Positions 44,540-57,159 of a stretch of DNA of 64,000 nt are shown here, one piece after another; within the stretch, counting starts at the first letter, position 1, and the number at the start of each line of letters is the position of its first letter. The position numbers and the translations under genes are program-made. The stretch lies in NCBI RefSeq assembly GCF_011397635.1, contig NC_064767.1:4089501-4153500 (forward strand), written 5' to 3'. This stretch comes from Epinephelus fuscoguttatus (Eukaryota; Chordata; Actinopteri; Perciformes; Serranidae). Below the pieces are notes generated by a model that saw nothing but the letters and a program-made list of their open reading frames with translations, did not search any database and was not told the DNA's origin.

Positions 44540-45595
44540 TCAATTATGGTCACTTAGACAAACTACAATTACCGCCTCACAGTTGTATGCCTCCACACTC
44601 CTCGTCAAGTTGCGGTTACAGTTTACATCCATGTCTGAAAAACTTGGAAGCTTCACACACATCTTCTCCCAGACAGCACAGGAGATCTATACAATCAGCA
44701 CAGTTTTAAGGTGTACACCCAAAATTTGTGCGAAATTTTGTCTTAGACTTCTTGAGTTATGGCCAAAGGCAATTTATGTGACTTGACAGTAACCTTGACT
44801 GTCAGCCATCAAATTCTAATCAGTTCATTCTTGAGTCCAAGTCGACGTTTTTGCCAAATTTGAGGAAACTCCCTCAAGGTCTTTTTGAGATATCTCATTA
44901 ACCAGAATGAGACAGACACAAGGTCACAGTGATCTTGACCGTTGACCATTAAAATATAATAATTACATCTTTGAGTTAAAGTGGACGTTTGTGCCAAATT
45001 TAAGAAAATTCCCTCAAGGTGTTCTTGAGATATCACATTCATGAGAATGATATGGACACAAGGTCACAGTGACATTAACCTTTGAACACAAAAGTTTAAT
45101 CATTTCATCTTTGAGTCAAAGTGGTGTTCTGGAGATACTGCGCTCACAAAAGACAGACAGAGTCACAGGGACCTTGTCCTTTGTCTCCCAAAATCTAATT
45201 AGTTCATTCTATAGTCCAAAAAGATGTTTGTGCCAAGCTGGGGAAAAAATACCTCAAAATGTTCTTGAGAAATTGCATTGACAAGAATGAGACAAATAAG
45301 GTCATCATGACATTGACCTTTGACATTTGACCACCAAACTCTGATCAGTTCCTCACCGAGTGGAAAAAAGATGTTTATGCTAAATTACCTCAAGGTGTTC
45401 TTGACATATTGCATTCACAAGAATGACACACACAAAGTCACAGTGACCCTGACCTTTGACCACCAAAATTTAATCAGTTTACTGTTGAGTCCAAGTTGAC
45501 GTTTGTGCCAAATTTTAAGAAACTCCCTCAAGATTGAGTGTTCAAAAGAACGAGACAGATGGATAAACAACCCTAAAACACGTTTCCAGCCCCAG
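44540..45595 (+). repeat. Repeat E, copy 2 (tandem nuclear-receptor-like motifs)
   Basis: Same leader and tandem unit as 37139-37985, with about seven to eight units. Receptor-like motifs visible: AGGTCACAGTGATCT (44921-44935), AGGTCACAGTGACAT (45061-45075), AGGTCATCATGACAT (45299-45313), AAGTCACAGTGACCC (45435-45449) and TGACCTTTGACC (45450-45461). The first four are one or two changes from the palindrome AGGTCA-n3-TGACCT; the last is a direct repeat of the half-site with one base spacing. Presence in the repeat is a fact; any receptor binding is inference. Confidence 0.7.
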
Positions 45596-45599
45596 CTTT

Positions 45600-48500
45600 C
45601 GTCCAAATATAAAGTACAGTATATCGCAACAAAAAAATTTCCCGTTTCAATATAACTGTCTCCGTTTTTCCTCAGACTCCTTATTTAAATATTTAAATTA
45701 AGAATTTATATTAAGAATTTAAGCCAATTAAATTTGCCCTGATGAATTCACCTGTAATTGGCTGAGTTTTACTGAGCGGAGCCCTGCGATTAGAAGACAG
45801 AGGGAACCTTTCTGAGTCCTCACCTCCAGGCACTGAGGGGCTTTTAAAATGTAAAGAATGAGCGCTGCTGCTGCTGCTATTTAAGTAATTGCAGAATAAA
45901 ATGACTCATATATAGTATGAGTACATCGCGTCTCGCTTCTTGTCCTCTATGCCTCCCATCTCTCCTTTGACAGCATGTTAATGCCTCTGCCAAAACAGAG
46001 GTCACACCAAGGCCAGGGACAAAAAACCCAGACACAGAGAGGTACACAGACAAAGTACAGAGACAGAGAGGTATACACACACACAGTACAAAGACTGCGA
46101 CAAAAAAGACGAAGATAAAGGTGGTGACCAGGAACAAAGCAGCATCAAAGAGGACTATGGACAAATTATGGGAAAAAAAAGCAATTTTCACCCCGTGGAG
46201 AAACTTTTCTGTCCGTGCACATTAAGAGGAAGGAAAGAGAAAGATGTCACCTCATTTGACTTTTAGATGTTTTGTTTGCCTGTTTGTGTTTTTATTCTGA
46301 CTGAAATGTCCACGCTTGAACTCTTTGCTTGAGAAGCATTCTCAACCAGACACACGAGGGTGACTGAAATGTAACACTTCAGCAAAACGCAGGATGTATC
46401 CTGAAGTTTGAAACTGTCACCTTTGGTAAGGACACCTAAACTTTAACAACAACAAACCTAAGAAAACATGACTGCAGGAGGCATCTCTCTCCACTTAAAT
46501 GTAATTCAAATACACTTAATGACTTGAGTCAAGCAGTATACGTTCATACAGGAAGTTCAGGTGAAGACATAAAGATATGTTTTTCAAATTAAAACAGCCT
46601 TTGGATGATCACAATTTCTAATCTTGTAGTTTTTAATCTTCATTGTTGGTACTCGGTGAACGTCTCAGACTAGCAGATAATTTATCAAAGTGATAAGATG
46701 AGATAATTACAGCGTTTCTCAGTATCTCGGTGCGGTGAACACCTCCAATAATGTGTTGTTATTAATGTTTCATCACAAGCCATTATGAAAGATGAACAAA
46801 ATAAACAATATATTAATGAAAAACACTCATGCTGCCAGGGTGAAGGAAATGGCCCCCTGTGATTAAGGGTGGCTCAACAGCACTAATTTCTTTGACACCA
46901 CTGACTTCATTTCTCCTCATTTTGATATAACTAACATTTATTATTAGACTATTATTAGATATATTGCTGCTTTTAAATGACAGAGATGACACCATTTTAA
47001 AAACAAATTAAGTTGAATTTAAATGAAGACAGAGGGGCGATGAGATGCAGCTTTTTTTCCCCAGCTGAGACACTTTGGTTGCATCTGGTTGCTATGATAC
47101 GGATATTCTGTGGACGTAAAAATGTCGGCACGAGGTAGAGTACACACTCCAGATGAAGGAAGGCTGAAGCATATAGGGCAACACATATTCTGTGTGGTCT
47201 GTTTTCTTTGTTTTGTGATTTAGCGCCACTCGCCATTCTTCACCTTTGTTTTCGCCTCACTTGACTCCTGTGTGGAGTTTCATATGCATTTATGTGACTT
47301 TAATTTTGTCGGAGCACTAAACAGTAAATAGCAGTGCTTGCCTGATAACAATCGGCTGTACGCTGCATCCCTCATCCCGGGAAATCTAAAAAGACTGCAA
47401 TAAAAATAAACACCCTTTCCATGCACAGCTAGGATATAATGTCTGCTGCAAAACTTTGGCTGTTTGCAGTTGTATGATCTGCTCTTAGAGGAGGGCAGAG
47501 ATGGATTTGCCCTCCTCCATCAAATCATTCGCACCAGGCAGCACTGATAATCACACGCGCACACACACAGGATACCTCATCCCAAAGGACTGCTGACATA
47601 TGAACCCCTGAATACTGTGCGTTGTGTGTGTGTGATCATGCGTTTATTTTTAACACCCATCTGTACTGTGTGTTTGATGTGTTCCTCTATATGTGTGTTA
47701 TCATATGTCACACTGGAATGTGTGCGTGCATGTGTGTGTGTGCGTTTGGGAGAATACCAGTGCTGTCAGGTGTACTTAGCTCAGGGCCCAGTGATGAGTT
47801 CTCCACAGTGGCTGGAGGGGTCACGACCCCATTATACACAGGTCACACACACTGACCTCCACTGTGGGGGTTTATGGGAGCGAAAGTCCTGCCGTGGTCT
47901 GATTGTGTACTTTATGGATTACATTTATTGTGTGTATATGCCTGTTTGTGGTGACAAATATATCACTTTTATATAATTCATATGTCAGCTTTAAGCACAC
48001 GGGCAAATTCTCCATTTTGGTGCCTTTGAATTTAAAACAGATGAAGGTGAAACAGCAAATGAACAATAACGGCTGGAGAACAGCTTGTGGTGAACTCATG
48101 AACTGTTTTCATGCCGGAGTATATTGCTTCCAAACTGAGTAAATGCAGTCTCTTTGTGTCGGTCCCAGACACATTAAAACTCTTAATGCACTTGTCATGG
48201 AGAGAATCAAACTTATTTTCACACCACGGCACAGTCGGGACAGTTTTACATCTGGAGTACATTTGAATTTATTCCTTTACAAGAAAGAAAGTTTCCATCT
48301 TTTCTCAAGTGAGCTGCAACGTGGGAGATAATCTGAAACAGCTACAGGAGATATCCGTCTGATATTTGGCCATTTGGAGGAACAACAAGCACAAAGAGAC
48401 ACACTGCTGATGTATATTTGCCAAAAGAAAAGTGTTCTCAGCTCACGTGTTCTTAGACAATTTACACATTCGGGAAATGCAACATTATCCTACATAATCC

Positions 48501-49100
48501 CCATAATCCTATTGTTCTTGTTTTTGTATCAAGTAGACACACACAAGTCCTTTTACTTTGGCATCCAAGAACTCCTGAGAAAACCATCTGCAGCTGATAG
48601 ATATTTAACTTTTTCACAAGCTAGTCGCCAACTTTTCACGCTAGCATTTAGTACTGTAAAGGTGAGAGCTTGTTAGACATTCTTTTGTTTACATGAACTC
48701 CCTCATTTCCAATTAGTCACTTTGGTCAAACGGAACAAAACAAACTTCCCGTCTCCAAATCAGGTAAATGTCGCTGTGTTCCCTGGGACCCAGTCACATT
48801 ACCTCGTGTCCCTCAGGGACCAAAACTTAGTAAATGTAGGTAAATTAAAAACACATCAGTGCTCTCATCTTACGAGGACTTAATGCGAGTAAATATAGAA
48901 TCTCAACCAAGAATCCAGGCTAATTAAAATATACTAGGACTCTTATCATTTGGGGACTTGTACTTAGTAATCATCTCTCACCTGGGGGCCTGTTCATGGG
49001 GACATTTATGTTTTCAGTTCCCGTCCCTGAAACACTTTCTTTTCAACAGGAGAGCAGACTTTTTGGCACTCCAGAGAATCATCATGACAGAGCTCACAAA
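45600..49100. other. No gene seen
   Basis: 3.5 kb of single-copy-like sequence with a short (GCT)5 at about 45871-45885 and GT-rich patches near 47620 and 47720. The short frames have no domain. Confidence 0.4.
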
Positions 49101-49175
49101 GAGGAGGAGGAGGAGGAGGAGGAGGAGGAGGAGGAGGAGGAGGAGGAGATGAGGAGGAGGAAGAGGAGGAGGAGA
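49101..49175. repeat. (GAG)n trinucleotide array
   Basis: About 16 GAG/AGG units, then an imperfect extension (gatgaggaggaggaagagg). It creates poly-Glu, poly-Arg and poly-Pro/Ser shadow frames on both strands that are not genes. Confidence 0.95.
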
Positions 49176-49608
49176 GGTGGATGCTCTCAAACAGCAACAC
49201 ATTAAACCTCTCTTCCCGTCTGTCTCCAGTTGCAGAGTTACTGAACACGTGTCTAACAAAGTCCATTTTGTTCATCGTCTCACCTGGAATACAAACACAC
49301 AACAACAACAAGCACTCAACCAACCAACCTCAACCTTTTAACTCTGTTGCATCTAGATGGATCTCAGCTATCTTAAAATGATGTGTTGGGCAGCTCTTCA
49401 CAATATTTCACTGCCTCCTCTGATACTTTAGGGTGAGCGCCACAGCTGTGCGTCTCATCCAGCCGACTCAACCTTAAATTCTTCTCCTCTCAGTCACAAT
49501 AAAGATAGCTGTGGAATGCAATTCTGAATTTCATACGGTGATAACAGCAAAATAAATGAATGACAGAAGATAAGTATGGTCTGACTAAACTGCAGATTCT
49601 TGTGCAAC

Positions 49609-50215
49609 ACATTCTCACTCCGACCTCGTCATATATCGACATTTGGTCATGGACATTCCACAGAGAGTCATTACGTCCAAGGTACCCTGGGTGTGTTGGT
49701 TGTTGACATTGTGGGACGCCGTGTCAACTACAGCCTGTTACATGCATTGTCTGTTTTCAAAATACACTTCTTTTTTCACAGGAAATGTACAGTTTGCATA
49801 CAGTCTCTTTCAAAATAAAAGCACTGTGTCGTGTTGACTTTTTTTTCCTCCAATAACAGATACACATGGTTATGTTAAGCCAACACATGCACATGGTTTA
49901 GGTTTAGGCAACAAAAGCATGTTGCTGGGTTTAGGACAAAAGGGTTTGGCTTTACAATCACACGGGAAGCCAACACTGGCCTCCGGAGTGAAAGTCGGTG
50001 GTTGTTGGAGCCATCCAACACCAATCCTGCCCTCCATGCTCCGACTTTTGCCCCCTTAACTTTCACTGTTGTCTGTCCATGTTTCCCCCTGACGCCACCG
50101 GCTGCGTATCATGCCAACGTGAAAGGACAGCTTTTTTCAGTGTCTGACGCTGGAAGTCACTTGCAACGCACCGGTATTCGACAACTTTGGAGAGAGACCG
50201 GGTTGTGTTGCACAC
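49609..50215 (+). mobile_element. Family A repeat, copy A6 (most complete)
   Basis: Runs from CAACACATTCTCACTCC to GAGAGAGACCGGGTTG. In between, in order: 'gacctcgtcatatatcgac', 'aaggtaccctgggtgtgttggttg', 'gttacatgcattgtctgttttcaaaatacac', 'ggcaacaaaagcatgttgctgggttt', 'aagccaacactggcctcc', 'gttgttggagccatcc', 'gcgtatcatgccaacgtgaaagga', 'cagtgtctgacgctggaagtcac' and 'ttcgacaactttgg'. The length of about 607 bp is a good guide to the full element. No coding capacity. Confidence 0.75.
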
Positions 50216-50639
50216 TGTAAAAACACTAGGGTTATAAATCACTAGCTTCATTACAATATATCATACGAATTCTTTGTAAAATGAGATATTTGCTGATATC
50301 ACAATGTCGGCCACAATACCATTTCAATTTGATTCAGTTCAAAGGCCTGTGATTGACATGAGATGGTGCCATGTGCCCATTGAACACAATCTGTTGAAGA
50401 AGAAGCTGCAAATCTTACTTTTTCCTTTTGACCATAAAAGATAAACATATGAATAATTGTAAATAACTGTAACCAGTTAAGTGCAGTAAAGTCTAGGTTA
50501 AATTGACTCCACTAACACATACAACAGCTTCACAACAAGAACATTTCACAAAAGAGGTATAAAACGCCTCTAAATAATAACTGTTAAGGTTCACAGCCAA
50601 ACAGTTGTTTTTTACTAGTGACTAATTATTAGTTCAATC

Positions 50640-51262
50640 TAGGCCTGTCACGATAACAAATTTTGCTGGGCAATTTATTGAGTCAGAAATTACTGCAATA
50701 AGCGATAATATTGCGTAATATTGCGCTTTTAAAACCATTTTTTTATTGTTGTAATTTTGCTGTTTTTAGACCATTTTTTAAACTTATGTAATGATAATAA
50801 AGGCATATTGGCATATGGTCGTATTCGCTCTTTTTGTTGAGATGGTTTTAGAACAAACCCGGCACACCGGCTCATCCAAATTACTGGGCTCCCCTCTGTC
50901 ATCTGGTTTAAATCCAAAACACTCCCACACAGGGGCCGTGGCATTTGGTTTAGGAACAAGTTCCCTGTCTTTCTCTTATGCTCAACGCTGTTTTTTTTCT
51001 CCGCCTCGTCTCCCCCTCACGAAGATCGCACCGTGTGTGTGTGTGTGTGTGTAGCCCATAGCCCCCCCTCCCCCACAGAGACAAAGACACTCGATGACAA
51101 GAGCTCTCCCTCCGTTCATTACGCTAATGAACCAACTCACCTGGCTGCCAGACGATGCACAGCAGTGAGCGCTCGTCGTCCAGTCTCTTTGGTGGAGAGA
51201 GATGAGGAAAACAAACACGCATGAATATGGCAATTAATCGCGGACGGAAAAGTTACTGTCTC
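50640..51262 (+). mobile_element. hAT-type element, right end lost
   Basis: Starts TAGGCCTGTCACGATAACAA with 'tttattgagtcagaaattactgcaataagcgataatattg', a familiar fish hAT left end. At 51230-51262 'ggcaattaatcgcggacggaaaagttactg' looks like its right subterminal region in the same style. The right terminus is missing because family A copy A7 begins at once. A GT run lies at 51032-51052 and a C-rich patch at 51060-51075. Confidence 0.55.
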
Positions 51263-51264
51263 CC

Positions 51265-51450
51265 TTTAAATTTACCGAAGTGTATTTTGAAAACAGACAA
51301 TGCATGTAACAGGCTGAAGTTGACACGGCGTCCCAGAACGTCAACAGCCAACACACCCAGGGTACCTGGACGTCAACTCTCAACGTGGAAAGTCTATGAC
51401 CAAACGTGGATGTGTGACAAGGTCGGAGTGAGAATGCGTTGTGCTGTTTG
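51265..51450 (-). mobile_element. Family A repeat, copy A7 (left third only)
   Basis: Minus-strand copy covering the left third of the family: from GGTCGGAGTGAGAATGCGTTG at the right back through 'gtgtgacaag', 'ccagggtacctggacg' and 'aacaggctgaagttgacacggcg' to 'tgtattttgaaaacagacaatgcatg'. It truncates the hAT element on its left. Confidence 0.6.
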
Positions 51451-53479
51451 ACAGTGACACAGCCATGCAATGGGAATCATAACATATATATCTTCGAGAT
51501 GATGATATGGATCAAGGTATTTCGATTCGGAACAATGGATCGTTGCCCACCTAAAAACCAGCAGTGCAACAAGAACTGGAGAGAAGTGGAGATGCAGCAG
51601 TGGATGAACTTAATTTAAAGTGTCCAAGCATATTCTATCGCTAGTTAACAGCCAAAAATACACAGTGCTGTCTGTGGCCATATAATCTGTTAATAGCACA
51701 CCTGTCGTCAGTATCTATGGACCAGCGGGAACTCTGACTTCACCTGACAAAGCAGGTTCTTTACAGATTTCGCACCAAGCTGGTCACATCTTATTTAAAA
51801 TCGCATATTTGGGATGAAGCAGATGCCATGAGGATACCAGACCAATTCAAAGCTCGAAACATGTGCTTTGGTCTGTGTCAGATTCAATAGACCAGGCAGG
51901 CAAACCTCTGGAAGCCATTCAGACACATTTGTAAGCATTAACGCCAGAGAATAAATGCAAATGTTAAACAGGAATACTTTCATGCCAGACATAAATCTGA
52001 TTTGAATAAATCATTTCTCGGCACAATCTGGATGTTGTAGTCATAAATGTGATAATGTGGTTTCTACACAGCGAAGTAAAAGCTCCAAAACACAGACCAA
52101 ATATAATCTGAGAGCAGATAGAGATTCAAAATTTTGCTTGAAGACACTGCAGACTGCTTTTGATGCTCTCCAATTCATCAGGTGTCTTCCTCTGCTCATT
52201 TCGCTCCCTGCTGAAGTGTCCTTCAGCAAGACATCTGTTGGCCTTAGATTTCTCCCGCCTTCATAAATACTGCTCTGTGGCCGGCGCTGTAATGTGACCT
52301 CCCTGTGGGTTGACATATTTCATCTTTGGTGATCTTATAAAAGAGTTTAGAACTTCTATCTTTTGTTCTCTGTTGTGTTATATTTCAAACACACAATACT
52401 GTTTTAGACATCCACATTTTTCTCACTATCTTTACAAATAACTATCCTCTTAGGGCAGCACTGGATATTACACAAATCATCTGTTACACAAAGCTGCATT
52501 TACAAATACCATAAAGGGATGAAATTGATTTTTTTGTGCCTGGTAAGGACACATTCAGTTCTCCTGATGGTGTCTCACAACAAAGGCCTTTTTAAAAAAC
52601 GCCTTGAAATAGACTTCATTCAGAGAATCTCTGGCTGCGCTCACCCTGAAGGCTCTGGATTCAGATTTACAGTATGCCTGTCTTCTTTCGCTTTACTTTC
52701 CCTGTCTGTTATCAATGTTGCATAGTCGTGTCATAGCTCCGTCACATGGCCGATATACATCACTTTGAATCACCATCAAGAGCCTCAAACTGTGAACACT
52801 TCCCCTCAACATATGTTAAACATATTTCTGTTTGGTCTTTTCAGATTCCACCCACTGGAATGTGAGCTCTTCGGCAGACATCTTTCAGCCAGCTGGAGAG
52901 CTCTGCCCCTTTTAATCTGAAAGCATTCAGACTTCATCTCCAAGCATCCTGGACGGGTGAAATATTACCCCCAATCTGTGTCCATTCAACAACACATCTG
53001 CTTGAGAACAGTTAACAGATATATCCCTGCAATATATTCACCCAAAACAACAAACTAACTAAGCATCAGGAGTTTTGAGTTAGCACTGGGACTCTTTCCA
53101 GTCCTTAAATTGGCCTGAATTACAGTTTTAAGTGTACCGAACAGTACAAGAGCCACAGCCAAAACACAGACACAAACAGATTTCTTCTGAAACAGATACC
53201 AGTATGACAAATTCCTCCGTCACTGCCTGAAATGCTGAATCGCATATCAGCAAGTTCACAAGTCTATGCACCGATCTGAAAGTACAAAATGTATTTATAA
53301 ACTTTAAAGTGGTTTCACACCTGGATAAAACTGCTGTTGTCTCGGAAATCAATTCTTCTTTGCTGCTCTAAAACAGGAGCCGACACAACAAGTGGCACAA
53401 GCATTTTAGTACCAGATCATAAATCATTTCCGTCCATATCAACACGACGATACACTGCCCCTGATGCCTGCCTGAGGGA
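51451..53479. other. No gene seen
   Basis: Single-copy-like, AT-rich; no exon or repeat family recognised. Confidence 0.4.
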
Positions 53480-53656
53480 CTTTCCAGCACCTTAAATTTT
53501 GTTGTCCAGGGGCGTTTCAACCTCATGCCGTCCCACCGTGTTATAAACTGACAGCATATTGTACCACTGAGAGAGGATGAGCTCTGTCACTGTCTGACAC
53601 AGGAATCAATGACCAAGCAGCGGTATCTGACGACTTTGTAATGAGAATGGGTTCAC
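53480..53656 (+). mobile_element. Family A repeat, copy A8 (right end only)
   Basis: Matches the right third of copy A2: 'tttccagcaccttaaat', 'cgtgttataaactgacagcata', 'ctgtcactgtctgacacaggaatcaatgaccaagcagcggtat' and 'gacgactttgtaatgagaatgggtt'. Confidence 0.55.
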
Positions 53657-54572
53657 ATGTTTCTGTTGTATGAAGTCGCTGTATGTATGTGTTCATGCTT
53701 TACAAAGGTTTTAACCTGAGCCATGTCATACATAAATTATAGTAATACTTTCAGATTCATACAGGGTTAGGAGTATACAGCTGTGATGTATGTACGTATT
53801 TATTTATTCATTACCACAACTGTGTCAAATCGCCACAAGGTATCAGCCGTCATGCAAGCTCAGGTATCAGAATCACTATCAGGAAGGAAAAAAAATGGAG
53901 ACAAAACATCAAGAAATAATCACAACCAGGATAAAAACTTAGAACAGTTTGGAAGACCTGATTCTTTCTTCAGTTGTTGCAAACTTAAAGCAATAGGCCG
54001 TTGGCAGTAGTCAGATTAGAGTCATTAGATTTTTTTTTACAATACTCATTTGACTCTGGTGTATAAACATTCAAACGAGAACAGTGTGTAGCCCAAATAA
54101 AATCCTTTATTTACTTTACTTACACACCCAGCTGTATCCACAGAAAATGAATGTCAGTTCAGACTACACGAGGCTTATATTGCCATATTCTACACTCTAA
54201 AGAGCTGCCTTTATCCTCCCTGTGGAAATGTGTGAGTGCGGGGTGGAAGATCTCAGCAGAGCACACAGCAACAATCATAAAGTAGCTCTCTACAGATTAA
54301 AATCTCCTTGCTGTTTTTTGCTTAAAGGCCTCAACACACCAAGCCACCGGTCAGCCGTCGACCCTCTTATTGTGATGTGTCCCACACTGTTAGAAGTAGC
54401 CAGCACTTGTTGGCTATTTTTCAGTTGATTCGGCATGCTGAGTTGGCACCTGAGATAGCGGAACCCGTCAGTGAACGAAATCTGACTGGAGGTTCAGCTC
54501 AGCGTACAAGAAGAGAAACAGAAGTGAGGAACGTAAACAGCTATAGTCAAGAGGGAGTGAGACCAAAACTAA
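53657..54572. other. No gene seen
   Basis: Nothing recognised. Confidence 0.35.
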
Positions 54573-54580
54573 TTTGTTAC

Positions 54581-54769
54581 TAGGGCCTGACCGATGTATC
54601 AGCCGTTTATAGCCATTAGAGAATAATCGGCAATTGGCCAACGCCGATGTTAACACTTATTTAAAAACATAAAAATTTAAATCGGCTGATATATCGGTTA
54701 TCGGATTTTTTTATTCCACAATATCGGAATCAGCATCAGCCCCAGAAAATCCATATCGGTCGGGCCCTA
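54581..54769. mobile_element. hAT-type MITE, 189 bp
   Basis: Ends TAGGGCCTGACCGATGTAT and ATATCGGTCGGGCCCTA; the outer 15 bp pair with one mismatch. Flanked by TTTGTTAC (54573-54580) and CTTGTTAC (54770-54777), 7 of 8 identical. Rich in ATCGG/CCGAT words throughout, a typical small fish MITE. Confidence 0.82.
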
Positions 54770-55014
54770 CTTGTTACATAAGGTGAGGCTGTTTTTTAGC
54801 TCTTTAGCTGAAACAGTTTGTAGCAGTTTGCCTGTGCACAGTAAATATGCTTTGTTCTTTCAACATCAGGTCATGACTAACTGGCTAACTAGCGTCAAGA
54901 CAGTCTTCTAGTTTTCCTTTCCTTCTGTCCATACTCAGCGTTCATTTCATCCATATTTGTGCACATTTTTGTTGAGCGCTTATGGAAGTGGATAACGATC
55001 GGTAATATTAAAAC

Positions 55015-55318
55015 GCATTCTTACTCAAACCTTGTCACGTATTGACGGTCTATCAAGGACTCTGCACATCCACACGACGTCCAAGGTACCCTGGGTGTGT
55101 TGGTTGCTGACGTTCTGGGACGCCGTGTCAACTTCAGCCCGTTACATGCATTGTCTGTTGTACACATCCGGAGTTCTGCAGCCTTAACTTATTTTTGTGG
55201 TCCGTCCGGCAGCGTATCATGCCGACATGAAAGGATGGCTTTTTTCCATCAGTGTCTGACACCAGAAGTCACTGCCCAAGCACCATGTCGACAACTTCAC
55301 CGTGAGACCAAGATGGTC
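55015..55318 (+). mobile_element. Family A repeat, copy A9 (internally deleted)
   Basis: Left block 'cgcattcttactcaaaccttgtcacgtattgacgg', 'ccaaggtaccctgggtgtgttggttgctgacgttctgggacgcc' to 'gttacatgcattgtctg' (55020-55160), then a jump to the right block 'gcgtatcatgccgacatgaaaggatgg', 'cagtgtctgacaccagaagtcactgcccaag' and 'gtgagaccaagatgg'. About 300 bp of the middle are missing. Confidence 0.65.
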
Positions 55319-56348
55319 ATATAGTGAAAAAACTTGCTGTCCATATATTGGGATGTATATAACAAATATACAACAAATATAGACTACTGCCGTCTGCTGG
55401 TTTGAAAAGTTATCTCTTCCCACACATGCCACTATTCCTTTTATGTTGGTTTGGTGTGTCTGGGCCTTCAGTCAATCATTGAAGAACACATAGATACTGT
55501 GGGATTACACACATCTTGTCTATATATGGTGCATATCTGAAGCTCTTTAATCTGCTTTTAAATGTGCACGTCACGCTCATAAAACTGCTTTGCTCCGACT
55601 CTCACAGACTCCACATTCTGCCTGACAACTTCCTCTCACAGCCAAAGTAAATTAATCCCATGTGATGCACTTACACTTACTAACTCTGAAACTTAAACTT
55701 AAAATCTTGTCTTTGCCAATTAGAGCTCCACGTCTGTGTCAGACTCTCTAATTCAATATGTTTCAATAAGCCTCCAGTCACATACCAAGTTGTGGTTGTT
55801 CATTAGGATGATCACACGCAGTACAGTGAGTGTAACCTCTGAACTGTCCCTCAGCTAAATCAAAAACACGCCTCCTGAATGCATAAATAGTTGTTGCTGA
55901 TTTGTTGTCAGCTTCCTGCAGAACACTTCCTCCTTCAACTGAGTAACCTTTTCATCAACAAGGAAATTAAGTTTCATTCTAAAATCTGATATCTGCCATT
56001 TCAAAGAGGTGACACTCACTGTGAGGAAACTGACTAATCTAAGAAATGGAGATTTTTAAAAGGGTATCTGGTAATGCAAGAGTGTGATTGACAGCACCCC
56101 GGCGCACTGGATTATCTTCAATATATTATAGATACACAGATGAACTTTGGGTAATGATTTTCGGCCAGAATGGGAATGGAAGTGATGAATTTTCTGCATG
56201 TCATTAAAGTTGGAGATATGAGGTGTCTATAAGACAGTGACAGGCGGCTTAGATTGCTCATCTCAAAGTGCTCTTTCATATCCCCCTCAAAATTCAGTCT
56301 CCATTTTCCACCCCCTGTATGAGTGAGGAAAGAGGGAAAAATGGAGGT

Positions 56349-56390
<42 letters not shown>

Positions 56391-57150
56391 CTGCCAGTGT
56401 AGACTGGCGGAGAGAGGCATTACCTCAGAGTGCCAGACAGACAGAAAAATAGGCAAACAGTCTGATACAGACTGAGCGCACACACACTACTATATTTACA
56501 CATGCACCCTAGTGAAGGCCGTAATGTCATCAAGCCTTGTGTCATGTGCTGCGGTTTCTCAGTCTTGTACTGCCATCTAGTGGTGACAGCAGGTGATTCA
56601 TTCATGTGTCATCACAAAATGTCCCTGCTGAGGCAAACTGGTCAGAGCTGCAAAAGCCTTGGCGGTGAACAAGGAAAAGATGCGCCAGACACTGATTTTC
56701 ATCCCATGGTGGAAATATGTTATTTGTAAGACCAGATTTATCACTCTGAACTACAGGATTTTCAGTTTAATGTGAATACAAAAATAAAAAGTTCCACAAA
56801 TTAGTGGGAGAGAGGAATATCACCTCCACAAAGTTCATAACTCATGAACATTTTGTCAGAGCAGGGTTTGCACCAGGTGTTTGAAGAGCTTTATGTACTT
56901 AAATTTTGAGGAAAAAATGTTTGTGCAGTCTCGGGATATAAACTAAATGAAAACATTTGAATCACTAATAATCTGAGAGCAGTTAGTTCTACTTTAAATA
57001 CTTGAAAAAGGCTTCTGAAAGCAGCACAAGAAAAGTGATGTGGCTCCAGGGTTTCTAAGGGTTAAAGGAACAGAATAAACTAAAATGGGATGCAGAAAAA
57101 AAAATTAATATTGAGCATTCATATGAGAAAAAACTAAAGAGATTTGTATG
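55319..57150. other. No gene seen; contains a GT microsatellite
   Basis: (GT)n lies at 56350-56390. No exon recognised. Confidence 0.45.
56350..56390. repeat. (GT)n microsatellite
   Basis: About 19 GT units with a final GC interruption. Confidence 0.95.
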
Positions 57151-57159
57151 ACAACAAAT

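Noticed and set aside
44446..44709. Possible coding exon (MCDVKIAKLEDLTEKLPDN...)
   Set aside because: The downstream half runs into the leader of repeat E, and no donor or domain is seen. Kept out as unsupported.
49006..49323. Poly-Pro/poly-Ser, poly-Glu and poly-Arg frames
   Set aside because: All are translations of the (GAG)n microsatellite.
56118..56483. 121-codon minus-strand frame
   Set aside because: Runs through the GT microsatellite as His-Thr repeats; no flanking homology.
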